This document shows positions 25,610 to 34,707 of a stretch of DNA of 64,000 bases, piece after piece; within the stretch, counting starts at the first letter, position 1, and each line of letters begins with the position of its first letter. Made by a program: the position numbers and the translations under genes. Source of the stretch: Mesorhizobium sp. M2E.F.Ca.ET.219.01.1.1 (lineage in GTDB: Bacteria; Pseudomonadota; Alphaproteobacteria; Rhizobiales; Rhizobiaceae); NCBI RefSeq assembly GCF_004016445.2, contig NZ_SADT02000002.1, positions 620,001-684,000 of the forward strand, written 5' to 3'. Below the pieces are notes generated by a model. It was not told the origin of the DNA and made no database searches. It saw only the letters and a list, made by a program, of their open reading frames with translations.

Positions 25610-26683
25610 ATGTCGAACGAAGCGATTCAAGAGGGGGAACCCTCTGGTCATTTTGCGGTATTTTCTTCCCAGAACTCGAAGTTTAGGTACACCTATAACA
25701 AGATCCGGGAAGTAAAATCGCACAGGATCGGGGAACTCTTTGCAGCATACCGGGATATACTCTGGGATGATGGGCGGCATAAATACAATGTCAGCTCTTT
25801 CATCGGTGAAATAGACGAGATCCTTCTCGGAGAGCGTTTCAGCACCTTTGACCAGAACACCCTGGACAATCTTATCGGTACCTTGCGCCAGCGCGGGAAC
25901 AGCAACGCAACCATCAATCGCAAGATGGCTGCACTCAGCAAGCTGCTGCGCAAGGCTCATAAGATGGGAGATATCCACAGCCTGCCTGAGTTCCGCCGCC
26001 AGAAGGAGCGGGCGGGACGGATTCGTTTCCTTGAAAGGGACGAAGAGGCGAGGCTGTTTGCCGCGATCAGGAGCCGCAGCGAGGATGCCTACAGGCTCTC
26101 CGTCTTCCTGGTCGATACCGGCTGCCGCCTCGGCGAGGCGCTCGGCCTGATCTGGAACGACATCCAGGAACATCGCGTCTCCTTCTGGATCACCAAATCC
26201 GGCCGCAGCCGCACCATTCCGATGACCGAACGGGTCAAGGAGGTGATCAAGCTGCCGCCAAACACCGAAGGCCGCCGGCCGAAGGGCCCGTTTACCAAGC
26301 TCAGCCAGGCGCAGTACCGCGCCATCTGGAACGAGGCGAAGGCCGAGGTCGGTCTCGGCGCCGACGAGCAGGTGGTGCCGCACATCCTGCGTCACACTTG
26401 TGCTTCACGCCTCGTCCAGGGCGGTATCGACATCAGGCGCGTCCAGATGTGGCTTGGCCACCAGACGCTGTCGATGACCATGCGTTACGCGCACCTCGCC
26501 ACCAACGATCTCGATGGCTGTGTCGTCGTTCTCGAGAAGCCGCGTGCCGATCAGGCGCCGAGCGCCGCGGAGAACTCCGTCTTTGCCTCTCCCCTGACCG
26601 CGCCGTCACCTGGCAAAGCCGCTCGCAAGGAGAGCGGAGCGGAGCCAGCGAAGGCGCGGCGCAAGAGCTCCAAGGGCAAATAG
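25610..26683 (+). CDS. Tyrosine recombinase / phage-type integrase
   Basis: A 357-residue site-specific recombinase. The catalytic set is complete: Arg173 in DTGCRLGEALGL, Lys196 in TKSGRSR, His258 and Arg261 in VPHILRHTCAS, His284 in WLGHQTL and nucleophile Tyr293 in TMRYAHL. The N-terminal 130 residues are the SAM-like DNA-binding region. An alanine/lysine-rich tail (KARRKSSKGK) follows the domain. The ATG at 25610 is chosen over the upstream one at 25598. No other phage or island gene is near. tRNA-Ser lies about 2 kb away, but I see no duplicated tRNA end, so this does not look like a complete island. It could act on a chromosomal site of its own. Confidence 0.9.
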   Translation: MSNEAIQEGEPSGHFAVFSSQNSKFRYTYNKIREVKSHRIGELFAAYRDILWDDGRHKYNVSSFIGEIDEILLGERFSTFDQNTLDNLIGTLRQRGNSNATINRKMAALSKLLRKAHKMGDIHSLPEFRRQKERAGRIRFLERDEEARLFAAIRSRSEDAYRLSVFLVDTGCRLGEALGLIWNDIQEHRVSFWITKSGRSRTIPMTERVKEVIKLPPNTEGRRPKGPFTKLSQAQYRAIWNEAKAEVGLGADEQVVPHILRHTCASRLVQGGIDIRRVQMWLGHQTLSMTMRYAHLATNDLDGCVVVLEKPRADQAPSAAENSVFASPLTAPSPGKAARKESGAEPAKARRKSSKGK

Positions 26684-26723
26684 GCACGTGCCGCGTGTCG
26701 GAGACTCTATATTTTATCGACAG

Positions 26724-26760
26724 GCCCGAGGTTGAGTTAGTCTCGGGCTTTACTTTATTT
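26724..26760. terminator. Bidirectional terminator between integrase and hydrolase
   Basis: GCCCGAG (26724-26730) pairs with CTCGGGC (26742-26748), followed by TTTACTTTATTTTG on the plus strand. The integrase and the alpha/beta hydrolase converge here. Confidence 0.65.
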
Positions 26761-27648
26761 TGATTTGCGCTCTGCTCGATCGAGGAAATCCGCAATGTCC
26801 CGCGGCAGAGTACCGGTTTCCAGAAAGGGCGCGTGTCCCTGACCTTCGACGGTGATCGTCTCCATGCCGGGATGACGCCTTCCCATCTCCTCGACGGTCG
26901 CAGCGGACAGCAGCTTCGAAGTGCTGCCGCGAATGGCAAGCAGCGGCACGGCGGCCAAAGCATCGAACTGCGGCCACAGATCCGGCAGCGGTTTGCTGAA
27001 ATCGACGCTGGCCAGCGTGTCGACGAGCGTCGGGTCGAAATCCGGCACCCAGCCGGCCGCCGTCTCGCGGCAGATTGCCCGGACCATCCGCGCCCAGTCG
27101 ACGTCGGTGAGCGCCGGAAAATCGGCGCCATGCACGCGCCGCTGGGTATCCACCGCCTCGGCGAGCGTCTTCGGCTTCGGCGCGCGGTCGAGATAGGAGC
27201 GGATATGGGCCAGCCCCTCCGTCTCGATTACAGGGCCAATGTCGTTGAGCACGATGGCCTTCAGCACGGTCGGCTTCAGCGCGCCGAGCACATGGATGAT
27301 CAGGCCGCCGCGCGAGGTGCCGATGAAGGCGGCCTGCTCGATGCCGAGCGCTGAGAGCCCGGCAAGCACGTCCCCGGCTTCGACCCCGACATTATAGTGG
27401 CTGATATCGGGATCGTAATCGGACAGCCCGCGCCCGCGATAGTCGAAGGCGATGACCTTGCGGGGAATATTCGCCTTCCCTGACAGGTAGAGCGCCAGTT
27501 CATGGAAGTCGCGGGCATTGCGGGTCAGGCCGGGCAGACAAATGACCGGCCACCAGGCGGTGTTCGCCTCGCCGTAAATCCGTGCATGGAGTTTCAGGCC
27601 ATCGGGTGCGGTATAAAAAAAGTCGGAGAAACCTTCGTCGCTCGTCAT
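26755..27648 (-). CDS. Alpha/beta hydrolase
   Basis: A 297-residue hydrolase of the alpha/beta fold. The nucleophile elbow is GTSRGG (Ser in FIGTSRGGLI), the oxyanion His-Gly region is CLPGLTRNARDFHELA, the acid is expected in the LLAIRGSTSKLL region, and the catalytic His lies in VEGQGHAPFL. The substrate is not predictable from sequence; similar enzymes are esterases or C-C bond hydrolases. No signal peptide is present. It stands alone, convergent with the integrase, with the next gene in the same orientation nearly 300 bp upstream beyond a palindromic element. Confidence 0.9.
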   Translation of the reverse strand: MTSDEGFSDFFYTAPDGLKLHARIYGEANTAWWPVICLPGLTRNARDFHELALYLSGKANIPRKVIAFDYRGRGLSDYDPDISHYNVGVEAGDVLAGLSALGIEQAAFIGTSRGGLIIHVLGALKPTVLKAIVLNDIGPVIETEGLAHIRSYLDRAPKPKTLAEAVDTQRRVHGADFPALTDVDWARMVRAICRETAAGWVPDFDPTLVDTLASVDFSKPLPDLWPQFDALAAVPLLAIRGSTSKLLSAATVEEMGRRHPGMETITVEGQGHAPFLETGTLPRDIADFLDRAERKSK

Positions 27649-27747
27649 CGGAGTGCTGTGCTCGCTGGATCGAAGGGACAGCTACAGGCGAGAGTGAGGA
27701 TCGTCAAATAGGAAGCAGCGCAGGAAGTATCTTACGCTGGCGGGACA

Positions 27748-27906
27748 GCGCCCCCCTCTGTCCTGCCGGACATCTCCCCCACAAGGGGGGAGATTGGCAG
27801 TTCGCACGCCTCACCTATTCTGCGGCGCTGGAGGCTGGCGAAAGCCGGCGCGACAGCTGATCTCCCCCCAAGTGGGGGAGATGTCCGGCAGGACAGAGGG
27901 GGGCGC
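27748..27906. repeat. Palindromic element with long inverted ends
   Basis: GCGCCCCCCTCTGTCCTGCC at 27748 is repeated in reverse as GGCAGGACAGAGGGGGGCGC ending at 27906. The match continues inward with GGACATCTCCCCCAC on the left and its complement on the right, each forming its own CTCCC..GGGAG hairpin. The inverted ends are nearly 50 bp. No transposase is present. It lies upstream of the hydrolase and downstream of the transglycosylase. Confidence 0.85.
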
Positions 27907-27943
27907 GAAGGAACTCGACCTTAAACGCCTTGCGGACGCCGCC

Positions 27944-29977
27944 TCACCCCCGCCCGTTCACCAGATCGCCCACGATGTCGTATTTGCCCGAAATACGCAT
28001 CTTGTAGACCTCATAATTCTCCATCACGCGCTGCACGTAACTTCTTGTTTCTGTGTAGGGAATCCGCTCGATCCAGTCGACGACCGCATCCACGTCCTTG
28101 CCGCGCGGGTCGCCGTATTTCGCCACCCACTGGGCGGCGCGGTTGGGGCCGGCATTGTAGCCGGCGAAGGTCAGCACATAGGAGCCGCCGAAGCGGTCGA
28201 GCTGTTCGCCGAGGAAAGCCGAGCCCAGCGTCGCATTGTAGCCGGCATCGCTCGTCAGCCGCGCCTGCGAGAAGCTCATGCCGGCCTTCTTGGCCAATTG
28301 CTTGGCCGTGCCCGGCATCAACTGCAGCAGGCCGCGCGCGCCGGCGCTGGAAACGGCGCCGACATTGAACTCGCTTTCCTGGCGGGCAATAGCATAGGCG
28401 AGCGCCTTGCCGGACCCGGAAATATTGGCCGTATCGGGAATGACACCGAGCGGATGCGACAGCGCGCCGACATCGATGCCGCGCTGCGCGGCGATCTTGC
28501 CGACCTTCAGCGCCATGAAATGGTTGCCCTGCTTCTCGGCCAGCACCGCAAGCAGCGCCAGCTCGCCGGGGCTGGTCAATTGCCCGGCAAGGTCGCGGTA
28601 GAGCGTCTCGGCATAGCGGTCGTAGCCCGCCTCCTGCAGTCGCTTGATCGCGCTCACCGCCTCGCGCCCGTCGAAGCTCTGGCGGTCGGCCGCACTCGGC
28701 TTCGGATAGACGATGTTGAGTGTCCTCAACCCCACGCGCTCGCCGGCGAGCTGGCCATAGAAGGTCGTGCCATAGCTGGCCGCGCGCGTGAAATAGTCCT
28801 TGGCGCTGCCCGGGCCGCCGACTTCCGCCGCGCGGCCGAGCCAGTAATAGGCGCGCGACAGCGACACCGGTCCCTGGGCGAGCTCGGTGATGCGCGTGAA
28901 GTGGCCTGCGGCGGTCGCCGGGTCGTTGAGGCCGCGCAATGCATACCAGCCGGCATGGAATTCGGCCTCGGCAGCATTGGCCGGGCTTTCGGCCGCATGC
29001 ATGGAGACGATTCTGTAGGCGGTCTTCATGTCGCCCTGGTCGACCAGCTCGCGCGAGAGCACACGCCGTTCCACCCACCAGGCATCGGCATCGACCAGCG
29101 AATCGCTATCCGTCGGCGCTTTCATCACGACAGTGGCGGCATCGGCGAATTTCTGCTGCTTGCGCAGATATTCCGCCTCGGCGAAGAAATAGCCGGCCGA
29201 ACGCTGCGCCGCCGGCACCGCCTTCAAGAGCTTGGCGGCGTTCTTGTCGCCCTTGTCGGCCGCCGCCCAGGCATCCGCCAGCTGCTGTGCGCCGGCGAGA
29301 CCGGCAACGCGCAGCGCCGAGGCCGGCCGGTCGGCGTAAAACATGCGCTCCATGCGGTAGCGATGGTCGGCCGCCGGGATCAGCGTACCGAACTCCTTGA
29401 TGATGGCGCTCTCGTCCTTGGCTTCCAGCTTTTCCGTGCGCCAGAAGGGCACCAGCACCGCACGCGCAGCCGCCTGGTTGCCAAGCGCCACCTGCGAGCG
29501 GGCAAGGACGATGACGCCCTCGGGCGTCAGCGGCTGGCTGCGGCCAAAAGCCTGAACCACCATTTGCGGCGGCGGATTTTCGCGATAGAGCGCACGTTCG
29601 CTGTTCTTGCGCAGCGCGATCGTGCCCGGCCATCCGGGAAGCATCTTGGCGGCATCGGCAATCTCGCCGCTCGGCACCTGGTCGCCGCCATAGAGCGCGA
29701 TCGCCCAGGCCAGGATGTGCCGGTCGAGCGAAGTCGCGGGCAGCGTGTCGCGCGCATTGCGCGCGCCGGCAATGTTGTTGGCGGCGAGCGCGTCGAGCCC
29801 GCTCTTCAATTGCGCGATGTCGGGGGCGACCGACGTCTGGCCAGGCGCCTGCGGCGCGTCGGGCATGGGAATAGAAGCCGTCGCGCGCGCATCGACGCTG
29901 CCGCCGATCGCCATGGTGGGCGTCAGCGCGACGATCGCGCCGAAAAGCGCGAAGAGATGAGGCCGCCTCGTCGGCAT
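27944..29977 (-). CDS. slt: Soluble lytic murein transglycosylase
   Basis: A 677-residue periplasmic enzyme that cuts the glycan strand between MurNAc and GlcNAc. A signal peptide (HLFALFGAIVALTPTMAIGG) is followed by a long alpha-helical superhelix domain, then the C-terminal catalytic domain with AIARQESEFNVGAVSSAGAR containing the catalytic Glu, GLLQLMPGTAKQL and FAGYNAGPNR. The order matches E. coli Slt70. Start ATG at 29975-29977. It is divergent from dapA, so the neighbourhood mixes peptidoglycan cleavage, diaminopimelate synthesis and the GH25 lysozyme at 31.7 kb. Confidence 0.94.
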   Translation of the reverse strand: MPTRRPHLFALFGAIVALTPTMAIGGSVDARATASIPMPDAPQAPGQTSVAPDIAQLKSGLDALAANNIAGARNARDTLPATSLDRHILAWAIALYGGDQVPSGEIADAAKMLPGWPGTIALRKNSERALYRENPPPQMVVQAFGRSQPLTPEGVIVLARSQVALGNQAAARAVLVPFWRTEKLEAKDESAIIKEFGTLIPAADHRYRMERMFYADRPASALRVAGLAGAQQLADAWAAADKGDKNAAKLLKAVPAAQRSAGYFFAEAEYLRKQQKFADAATVVMKAPTDSDSLVDADAWWVERRVLSRELVDQGDMKTAYRIVSMHAAESPANAAEAEFHAGWYALRGLNDPATAAGHFTRITELAQGPVSLSRAYYWLGRAAEVGGPGSAKDYFTRAASYGTTFYGQLAGERVGLRTLNIVYPKPSAADRQSFDGREAVSAIKRLQEAGYDRYAETLYRDLAGQLTSPGELALLAVLAEKQGNHFMALKVGKIAAQRGIDVGALSHPLGVIPDTANISGSGKALAYAIARQESEFNVGAVSSAGARGLLQLMPGTAKQLAKKAGMSFSQARLTSDAGYNATLGSAFLGEQLDRFGGSYVLTFAGYNAGPNRAAQWVAKYGDPRGKDVDAVVDWIERIPYTETRSYVQRVMENYEVYKMRISGKYDIVGDLVNGRG

Positions 29978-30234
29978 GGTTGCAATCCTAGCACATCGTC
30001 AGCAGGCGCGGGGACCGGGAGCCCCGAAGCAGAGCCTAAACTTAGGTCGTGAAAGGCTCGTAAACAAAAGGTTATCGAGGCCGTTCGAATTGCGCTTGCT
30101 GGCACTACGCCGATGCTTGCCGCTGAACCATGTCGAGACTATGGTGCGCGGCTTCGCTTTCGGTTAGAAGGCGCGCAAGTAAACCGACCGACAAACCTGA
30201 TACGTTCCTGAGAGTTCCAAGGAGTTTGGAAGAC

Positions 30235-31116
30235 ATGCTGAGAGGCTCGCTGACTGCGCTCGTCACACCGTTCGAAAAGAGCGGGCGTTTCGACGAGAAA
30301 GCCTTTCGCGCTTTCATCGAATGGCAGATCGCCGAGGGCACCAAGGGCCTCGTCCCGGTGGGAACCACAGGCGAGTCGCCGACGCTCTCGCATGATGAGC
30401 ACCGCCATGTCGTGAAGGTCGCCATCGAGGTGGCCAAGGGCAGGGTGCCGGTCGTGGCAGGCGCAGGCTCCAACAATACCGAGGAAGCGGTCGGCTTGGT
30501 GAAGTACGCCGAACAGGCCGGAGCCGATGCCGCCCTTGTCGTCACGCCTTACTACAACAAGCCCACGCAGCGCGGCCTTTATGAGCATTTCGCGGCTGTC
30601 GCCCGGGCGACCAGCCTGCCGATCATCATCTACAACATCCCGCCGCGCTCGGTGATCGACATGACGCCCGAGACGATGGGCAGGCTGGCCCACGACTTCA
30701 AGAACATCGTCGGCGTCAAGGATGCCACCGGCAAGGTCGAACGCGTCTCCGAGCAGCGCATGACCTGCGGCAAGGACTTCATCCAGCTCTCCGGCGAGGA
30801 TGCGTCCGCGCTCGGCTTCAACGCCCATGGCGGCGTCGGCTGCATCTCGGTGACGTCGAATGTCGCGCCGCGGCTCTGCGCCGAGTTCCAGGAAGCGACG
30901 CTCTCCGGCGACAGCGCCAAGGCGCTCGAGCTCCAGGACCGGCTCTTGCCGCTGCATAAGGCGATCTTCATCGAGCCCGGCCTGTGCGGCGCCAAATATG
31001 CGCTCTCGAAGCTTGGCAAGGTCGAAAACGTGGTGCGCTCGCCGCTGGTGACGATCGAGGCCTCGACGGCTGAAAAGATCGACCAGGCGATGAAGCACGC
31101 CGGCTTGATTAATTAG
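30235..31116 (+). CDS. dapA: 4-hydroxy-tetrahydrodipicolinate synthase
   Basis: A 293-residue lyase that joins pyruvate and aspartate semialdehyde, the first step of the lysine and diaminopimelate branch. The Schiff-base Lys162 is in VGVKDATGK, the proton-relay Tyr133 in IIYNIPP, and Thr44-Thr45 in GTTGESPTL. The start is the ATG at 30235, preceded by AAGGAG; the reading frame stays open upstream to 30130, but the protein starts like other DapA here. It is followed by smpB after 25 bp. Confidence 0.96.
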   Translation: MLRGSLTALVTPFEKSGRFDEKAFRAFIEWQIAEGTKGLVPVGTTGESPTLSHDEHRHVVKVAIEVAKGRVPVVAGAGSNNTEEAVGLVKYAEQAGADAALVVTPYYNKPTQRGLYEHFAAVARATSLPIIIYNIPPRSVIDMTPETMGRLAHDFKNIVGVKDATGKVERVSEQRMTCGKDFIQLSGEDASALGFNAHGGVGCISVTSNVAPRLCAEFQEATLSGDSAKALELQDRLLPLHKAIFIEPGLCGAKYALSKLGKVENVVRSPLVTIEASTAEKIDQAMKHAGLIN

Positions 31117-31141
31117 GGATGAGGCGCCACCTCTCCGCATT

Positions 31142-31621
31142 ATGAATCAAGTCAAGAAAGCCGACCCCAACAACAGGACGGTCGCCGAAAACCGCAAGGC
31201 GCGCTTTTCCTACGAGGTGCTCGACACGATCGAGACCGGCTTGGTGCTGACCGGCACCGAGGTCAAGTCCCTGCGCCAGGGCCAGGCCAACATCCAGGAG
31301 AGTTACGCCTCCGCGGAGGGCGGCGAGATTTGGCTGATCAATTCTTATCTGCCGGAATATCTGCAGGCCAACCGCTTCAACCACGAGCCGCGCCGGCGCC
31401 GCAAATTGCTGGTCTCGAAACGCGAGATGGCCAAACTCTCGCAAAGCGTCGAGCGCGAGGGCATGACGCTGGTGCCGCTGAAGATCTATTTCAACGACCG
31501 CGGCCGCGCCAAGCTGCTGCTGGCGATCGCCCGTGGCAAGAAACTGCATGACAAGCGCGAGACTGAAAAGCAGCGTGACTGGTCGCGCGAGAAGGGCCGG
31601 CTGCTGAAAGAGCGCGGCTAG
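31142..31621 (+). CDS. smpB: SsrA-binding protein
   Basis: A 159-residue RNA-binding protein that carries tmRNA to stalled ribosomes. The oligonucleotide-binding barrel is evident: [40 protein letters not shown], then [20 protein letters not shown] with the basic C-terminal tail. Length and order fit. It follows dapA after 25 bp and probably shares its transcript; this adjacency is common in Hyphomicrobiales. Confidence 0.96.
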   Translation: MNQVKKADPNNRTVAENRKARFSYEVLDTIETGLVLTGTEVKSLRQGQANIQESYASAEGGEIWLINSYLPEYLQANRFNHEPRRRRKLLVSKREMAKLSQSVEREGMTLVPLKIYFNDRGRAKLLLAIARGKKLHDKRETEKQRDWSREKGRLLKERG

Positions 31622-31715
31622 GCTTTTCATTGTTGCCTGCACAAACGCGCCTGAAAAAAGCCACCGGGCACTCCTCTGTTCCGGCGCGAACGCACCTTCC
31701 GACAGGGGGCCATTT

Positions 31716-32441
31716 TTGGGGAAGCGGATCGTTTTCTGGAGCGTTGCCGGCGTGGTTGTCGCCTGCGCCGTCGCGGTCGGCGCCTATTTCTGGTTCCGTG
31801 GCTTTTCGCCGGATCGCGCGGAGTTCCCGATCCGCGGCATCGATGTCTCGCACCACCAGGGCAAGATCGACTGGCGGCGCGTCGCGGCCGACGATGTCGC
31901 CTTTGCCATCATCAAGGCAACCGAAGGCGGCACGCATGTTGACACCCTGTTCGCCACGAATCTACGCGAAGCCCGCGCGGCTGGCCTCGCGGTCGGCGCC
32001 TATCACTTCTTCACCTTCTGCCGGCCGGGGGCCGACCAGGCGAAGAATTTTATCGCCGCGGTGCCGCGCGGCGAGCCGCTTTTGCCGCCGGTTGTCGACA
32101 TCGAATTCGGCGGCAACTGCCCGCAGCGGCTGTCGCCCGAGCAGTTGAACACCGAGCTTGCCGCTTTCCTCGGCCCGGTCGAGACGGCGTTCGGCAAGCA
32201 GGCGATCTTCTACCTGACCGACGAGGCGGCCGACGCCTATTCCGCAACCATCATCGCGCGCCAGCGCTGGCTGCGTTCATTGGCGATCAGGCCGCGCGAG
32301 AGGGACTGGATCTACTGGCAGTATCACAATATGGGCCGCGTCGACGGCATCGAAGGCGATGTCGATCTCAACGTGCTGAAGGGCAGCCGCGAGACGCTGG
32401 CCGAGCTGTTCGCGCCGACGCCTCGAATTGCAGGCCCTTGA
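31716..32441 (+). CDS. Membrane-anchored GH25 lysozyme
   Basis: A 241-residue protein with one N-terminal transmembrane segment (IVFWSVAGVVVACAVAVGAY) and a glycoside hydrolase 25 domain. The catalytic Asp is in IRGIDVSHHQG, the second acidic pair in VVDIEFGG, and the last landmarks are WIYWQYHNMG and GDVDLNVLKG. These enzymes cut peptidoglycan at MurNAc-GlcNAc bonds. The start is TTG at 31716 with AGGGGGC seven bases upstream. It follows smpB by about 95 bp. A role in wall remodelling is likely, but a bacterial anchored form of this fold could also be a phage-derived endolysin. Confidence 0.88.
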   Translation: MGKRIVFWSVAGVVVACAVAVGAYFWFRGFSPDRAEFPIRGIDVSHHQGKIDWRRVAADDVAFAIIKATEGGTHVDTLFATNLREARAAGLAVGAYHFFTFCRPGADQAKNFIAAVPRGEPLLPPVVDIEFGGNCPQRLSPEQLNTELAAFLGPVETAFGKQAIFYLTDEAADAYSATIIARQRWLRSLAIRPRERDWIYWQYHNMGRVDGIEGDVDLNVLKGSRETLAELFAPTPRIAGP

Positions 32442-32465
32442 AGTGTTTGCCGCGCCGCTGAAGGC

Positions 32466-33416
32466 TCACGATCCTCCCGGCGCCGGTGCACCAAGACGTT
32501 TGCTGGCAACACGTCCTCCGATCGCCGACAAGCCCATTCCGGCGGCCATGATGGCGATGGCTGCGAACTGGATCGTCATCGGCGTTTCGCCGAGTACGGC
32601 CATGCCGACAAGCACGGTGGCGATCGGTATGCCGGGCAGGAACAGCGATGCCGCCTGCGGCCCCAGTTGCCGGACGATGTAAGTATAAAGAAACATGGCG
32701 GCCGCGCCGGCCAGAATCCCCTGGATCACGATCTGAGCGATGATTTCCCCGACGGCCGCTGCTTGGATTTGGCTTGGTGCCAAAAGATAGAGAACCGGCA
32801 GCGGCAGGCAGGACAGGAGCACCACCGCGGCTGTCGCCGTGACGGGATCGGCATGCCAGCGCCGGACAAGAACGGCATAGGTCGAGAACATCAGCCCCGA
32901 TCCGATGAAAAGCATGTCGCCGAACAGAACGCTGCCGGCTCCGTCGCGCGCCGGCGCGATGAAGAGGAACAGGCCCGCGATGATCGCGAGGACACCGATG
33001 GTCCGTTGCTGCGAAGTGCCGTCATGGAAGACGATGCGCGACAGCAGGAACGAAAAGAAGACGATCGAGGCTGGACAAAGCGCCGCCGCATGGGCGGCAG
33101 GGGCATAGGTCAGGCCCCAATTGATGATCAGCGGATAAGGCAATCCGGCCAGCGCCGCCAAAGCCAGGGCCCGTCGCCATCCAAGCGCCCTCATGCTTGC
33201 GAAGCCGCCGCGCCAGACGATCGGCAGAAAGACCACCCCGGCGCCGCCAAAGCGCAAGGCGGCGAGATCCGTCGCCGTCAGATGCTCCCTGAGGCTGAAG
33301 CGGGCGGCGACGAATTGGATAGCATAGATGCCGATCATGGTGAGGCCGGCGATGATCGCCAGTCTCGTATTTCCTGTGTTGCCTGCGTCCGCCACGACTT
33401 GCCACCCATAGGTCAC
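32466..33416 (-). CDS. EamA/DMT family transporter
   Basis: A 316-residue inner membrane protein with ten predicted transmembrane helices in two five-helix repeats, each with an EamA signature (first repeat about residues 18-150, second about 160-300). Landmarks are FGGAGVVFLPIVWRGG, PYPLIINWGLTYAPAA and PGIPIATVLVGMAVLGETP. It exports or imports small metabolites, commonly amino acids. The start is a GTG at 33414-33416. It is divergent from an Lrp/AsnC regulator, the classical arrangement in which the regulator controls an amino acid efflux transporter. The cargo is inferred only from that context. Confidence 0.9.
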   Translation of the reverse strand: MTYGWQVVADAGNTGNTRLAIIAGLTMIGIYAIQFVAARFSLREHLTATDLAALRFGGAGVVFLPIVWRGGFASMRALGWRRALALAALAGLPYPLIINWGLTYAPAAHAAALCPASIVFFSFLLSRIVFHDGTSQQRTIGVLAIIAGLFLFIAPARDGAGSVLFGDMLFIGSGLMFSTYAVLVRRWHADPVTATAAVVLLSCLPLPVLYLLAPSQIQAAAVGEIIAQIVIQGILAGAAAMFLYTYIVRQLGPQAASLFLPGIPIATVLVGMAVLGETPMTIQFAAIAIMAAGMGLSAIGGRVASKRLGAPAPGGS

Positions 33417-33490
33417 CTCAGGTGAAGACCATCTCCACGGCTGCGGCCAAAGCGCAGGCTATTGTTCAGGTTCCTGCGTTGAAATACGCT

Positions 33491-33504
33491 CATTTTGGAA
33501 AATG
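33491..33504. promoter_or_regulatory. Candidate Lrp-type operator
   Basis: CATTTTGGAAAATG is a near-perfect palindrome with 6-bp arms, in the 122-bp divergent gap between the transporter and the Lrp gene. AT-rich palindromes of this kind are typical for Lrp-family binding. Binding is inferred. Confidence 0.4.
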
Positions 33505-33538
33505 GCAGCGGAACTCACATCAAAAAGGCAGTTTTAAA

Positions 33539-34012
33539 GTGAATCCGGAAGCAAGCGACCTCGACGCGATCGACCGCAATCTCCTGCGGCTGCTGCAGGA
33601 AGATGGACGCCGTACCACACTCGATCTGGCGGCGCGTGTCGGCCTGTCGCCGACCGGCACCAGCCTCCGCGTTAAGCGGCTGTTTCGGGAAGGCTACATC
33701 ACCGCGGTCAGGGCCGTGCTCAATCCGGCAAAGATCGGGCGTGGCACGCTCGTCTTCATCGAGGTGCGTCTCGACCATACGGCGCCGCATATTTTCGAGC
33801 GGTTTGCCGAGGCGGTGACCAAGGCGCCAGAGGTGCTGGAATGCCATATGGTCGTCGGCGGCTTCGATTATCTGGTGAAGGCGCGCATCTCGGAGATGAC
33901 CGCCTATCAGGATTTCCTGACCCGCGTCATCCTACCTCTGCCTGGAGTGAAGGAGACGCACACCTACGCCTCGATCGGCGACGTGAAGCCGGATGCGCTG
34001 CTGCCGGTATAA
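33539..34012 (+). CDS. Lrp/AsnC family transcriptional regulator
   Basis: A 157-residue regulator if it starts at the GTG at 33539; the ORF is open further upstream to 33422, but those codons would encode an atypical tail overlapping the promoter region. The helix-turn-helix is LDAIDRNLLRLLQEDGRR then TTLDLAARVGLSPTGTSLRV. The RAM effector domain follows (LVFIEVRLDHTAPHIFERFA, CHMVVGGFDYLVKARI). It faces the EamA transporter and is likely to sense an amino acid and control it. Confidence 0.88.
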   Translation: MNPEASDLDAIDRNLLRLLQEDGRRTTLDLAARVGLSPTGTSLRVKRLFREGYITAVRAVLNPAKIGRGTLVFIEVRLDHTAPHIFERFAEAVTKAPEVLECHMVVGGFDYLVKARISEMTAYQDFLTRVILPLPGVKETHTYASIGDVKPDALLPV

Positions 34013-34038
34013 CCGCCGGACCATCGGGGCGCCTGAAT

Positions 34039-34695
34039 CTAGTTCTTCAGGAACGCCGCAATCTCCCTGAACACGCTGACGAACATCTCCTCCGTCAGTA
34101 CGCCCGTATTGGTGTTGTAGCGCGAGCAGTGATAGCTGGAAAACAGCGCGATGCCGCCGGCCTCCTGCCTTCCGCCATGGCGGAACGGAATGGCCGCGAC
34201 GCGCTCACCCAGCGCCCGCACCGTCGACTGGTGCGCGATCGAACCCAGCGTCAGGATGGCGCGCAGATTGGGAAAGCGCGCGATGGTCGGTCTCAGAAAA
34301 GTCCGGCAGGTGGCGATCTCGGCGCCCACCGGCTTGTTCTCCGGCGGCACGCAGCGCACCGCATTGGTGATCGCCGTGCCGACCAACTCGAGCCCGTCAT
34401 CCGGCCGCGCCTTGAACTCGCCGCGCGCCAGGCCCTGCGCGATCATCGTGCCGTAGAGCAGGTCGCCGGCATAGTCGCCGGTGAAGGGGCGGCCGGTCCG
34501 GTTGGCGCCGCGCAGCCCAGGCGCCAGCCCGACGATCAGCAGGCGGACTGAATCTTCACCCTCGGGTGGCAGGAAAGTCGGCACCGGCGCGTTGAACCAG
34601 CTGGGCTCGCGCTCGCGCCAGGCAGCGATGAAATCATGCAGTCGCGGGCAAAGCGGGCAGTCGCGGCTGGGTTCGGGGGAGGGCGCGGCGCTCAA
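34039..34695 (-). CDS. Uracil-DNA glycosylase, family 5 (UdgB-like)
   Basis: A 218-residue base-excision enzyme. An N-terminal CPLCPRL pair of cysteines could help bind an iron-sulfur cluster, and the family 5 signature GLAPGLRGANRTGRPFTGDY is complete. The NAVRCVPPENKP stretch and CSRYNTNTG loop follow. Family 5 enzymes act on uracil and hypoxanthine in double-stranded DNA and lack the usual catalytic Asp or Asn. The start is a TTG at 34693-34695, because the frame closes at a stop 12 bases further upstream. It follows the NYN gene by 12 bases and is likely cotranscribed with it. Confidence 0.85.
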   Translation of the reverse strand: MSAAPSPEPSRDCPLCPRLHDFIAAWREREPSWFNAPVPTFLPPEGEDSVRLLIVGLAPGLRGANRTGRPFTGDYAGDLLYGTMIAQGLARGEFKARPDDGLELVGTAITNAVRCVPPENKPVGAEIATCRTFLRPTIARFPNLRAILTLGSIAHQSTVRALGERVAAIPFRHGGRQEAGGIALFSSYHCSRYNTNTGVLTEEMFVSVFREIAAFLKN

Positions 34696-34707
34696 GGCCG
34701 CCGCCCG

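Noticed and set aside
25610-26683. Genomic island inserted at tRNA-Ser
   Set aside because: The integrase lies 2 kb away beyond a porin, no other island genes follow, and no duplicated tRNA 3' end is seen.
27794-30052. A 752-codon plus-strand ORF opposite slt
   Set aside because: The opposite strand encodes a clear lytic transglycosylase; the plus-strand product is composition-biased.
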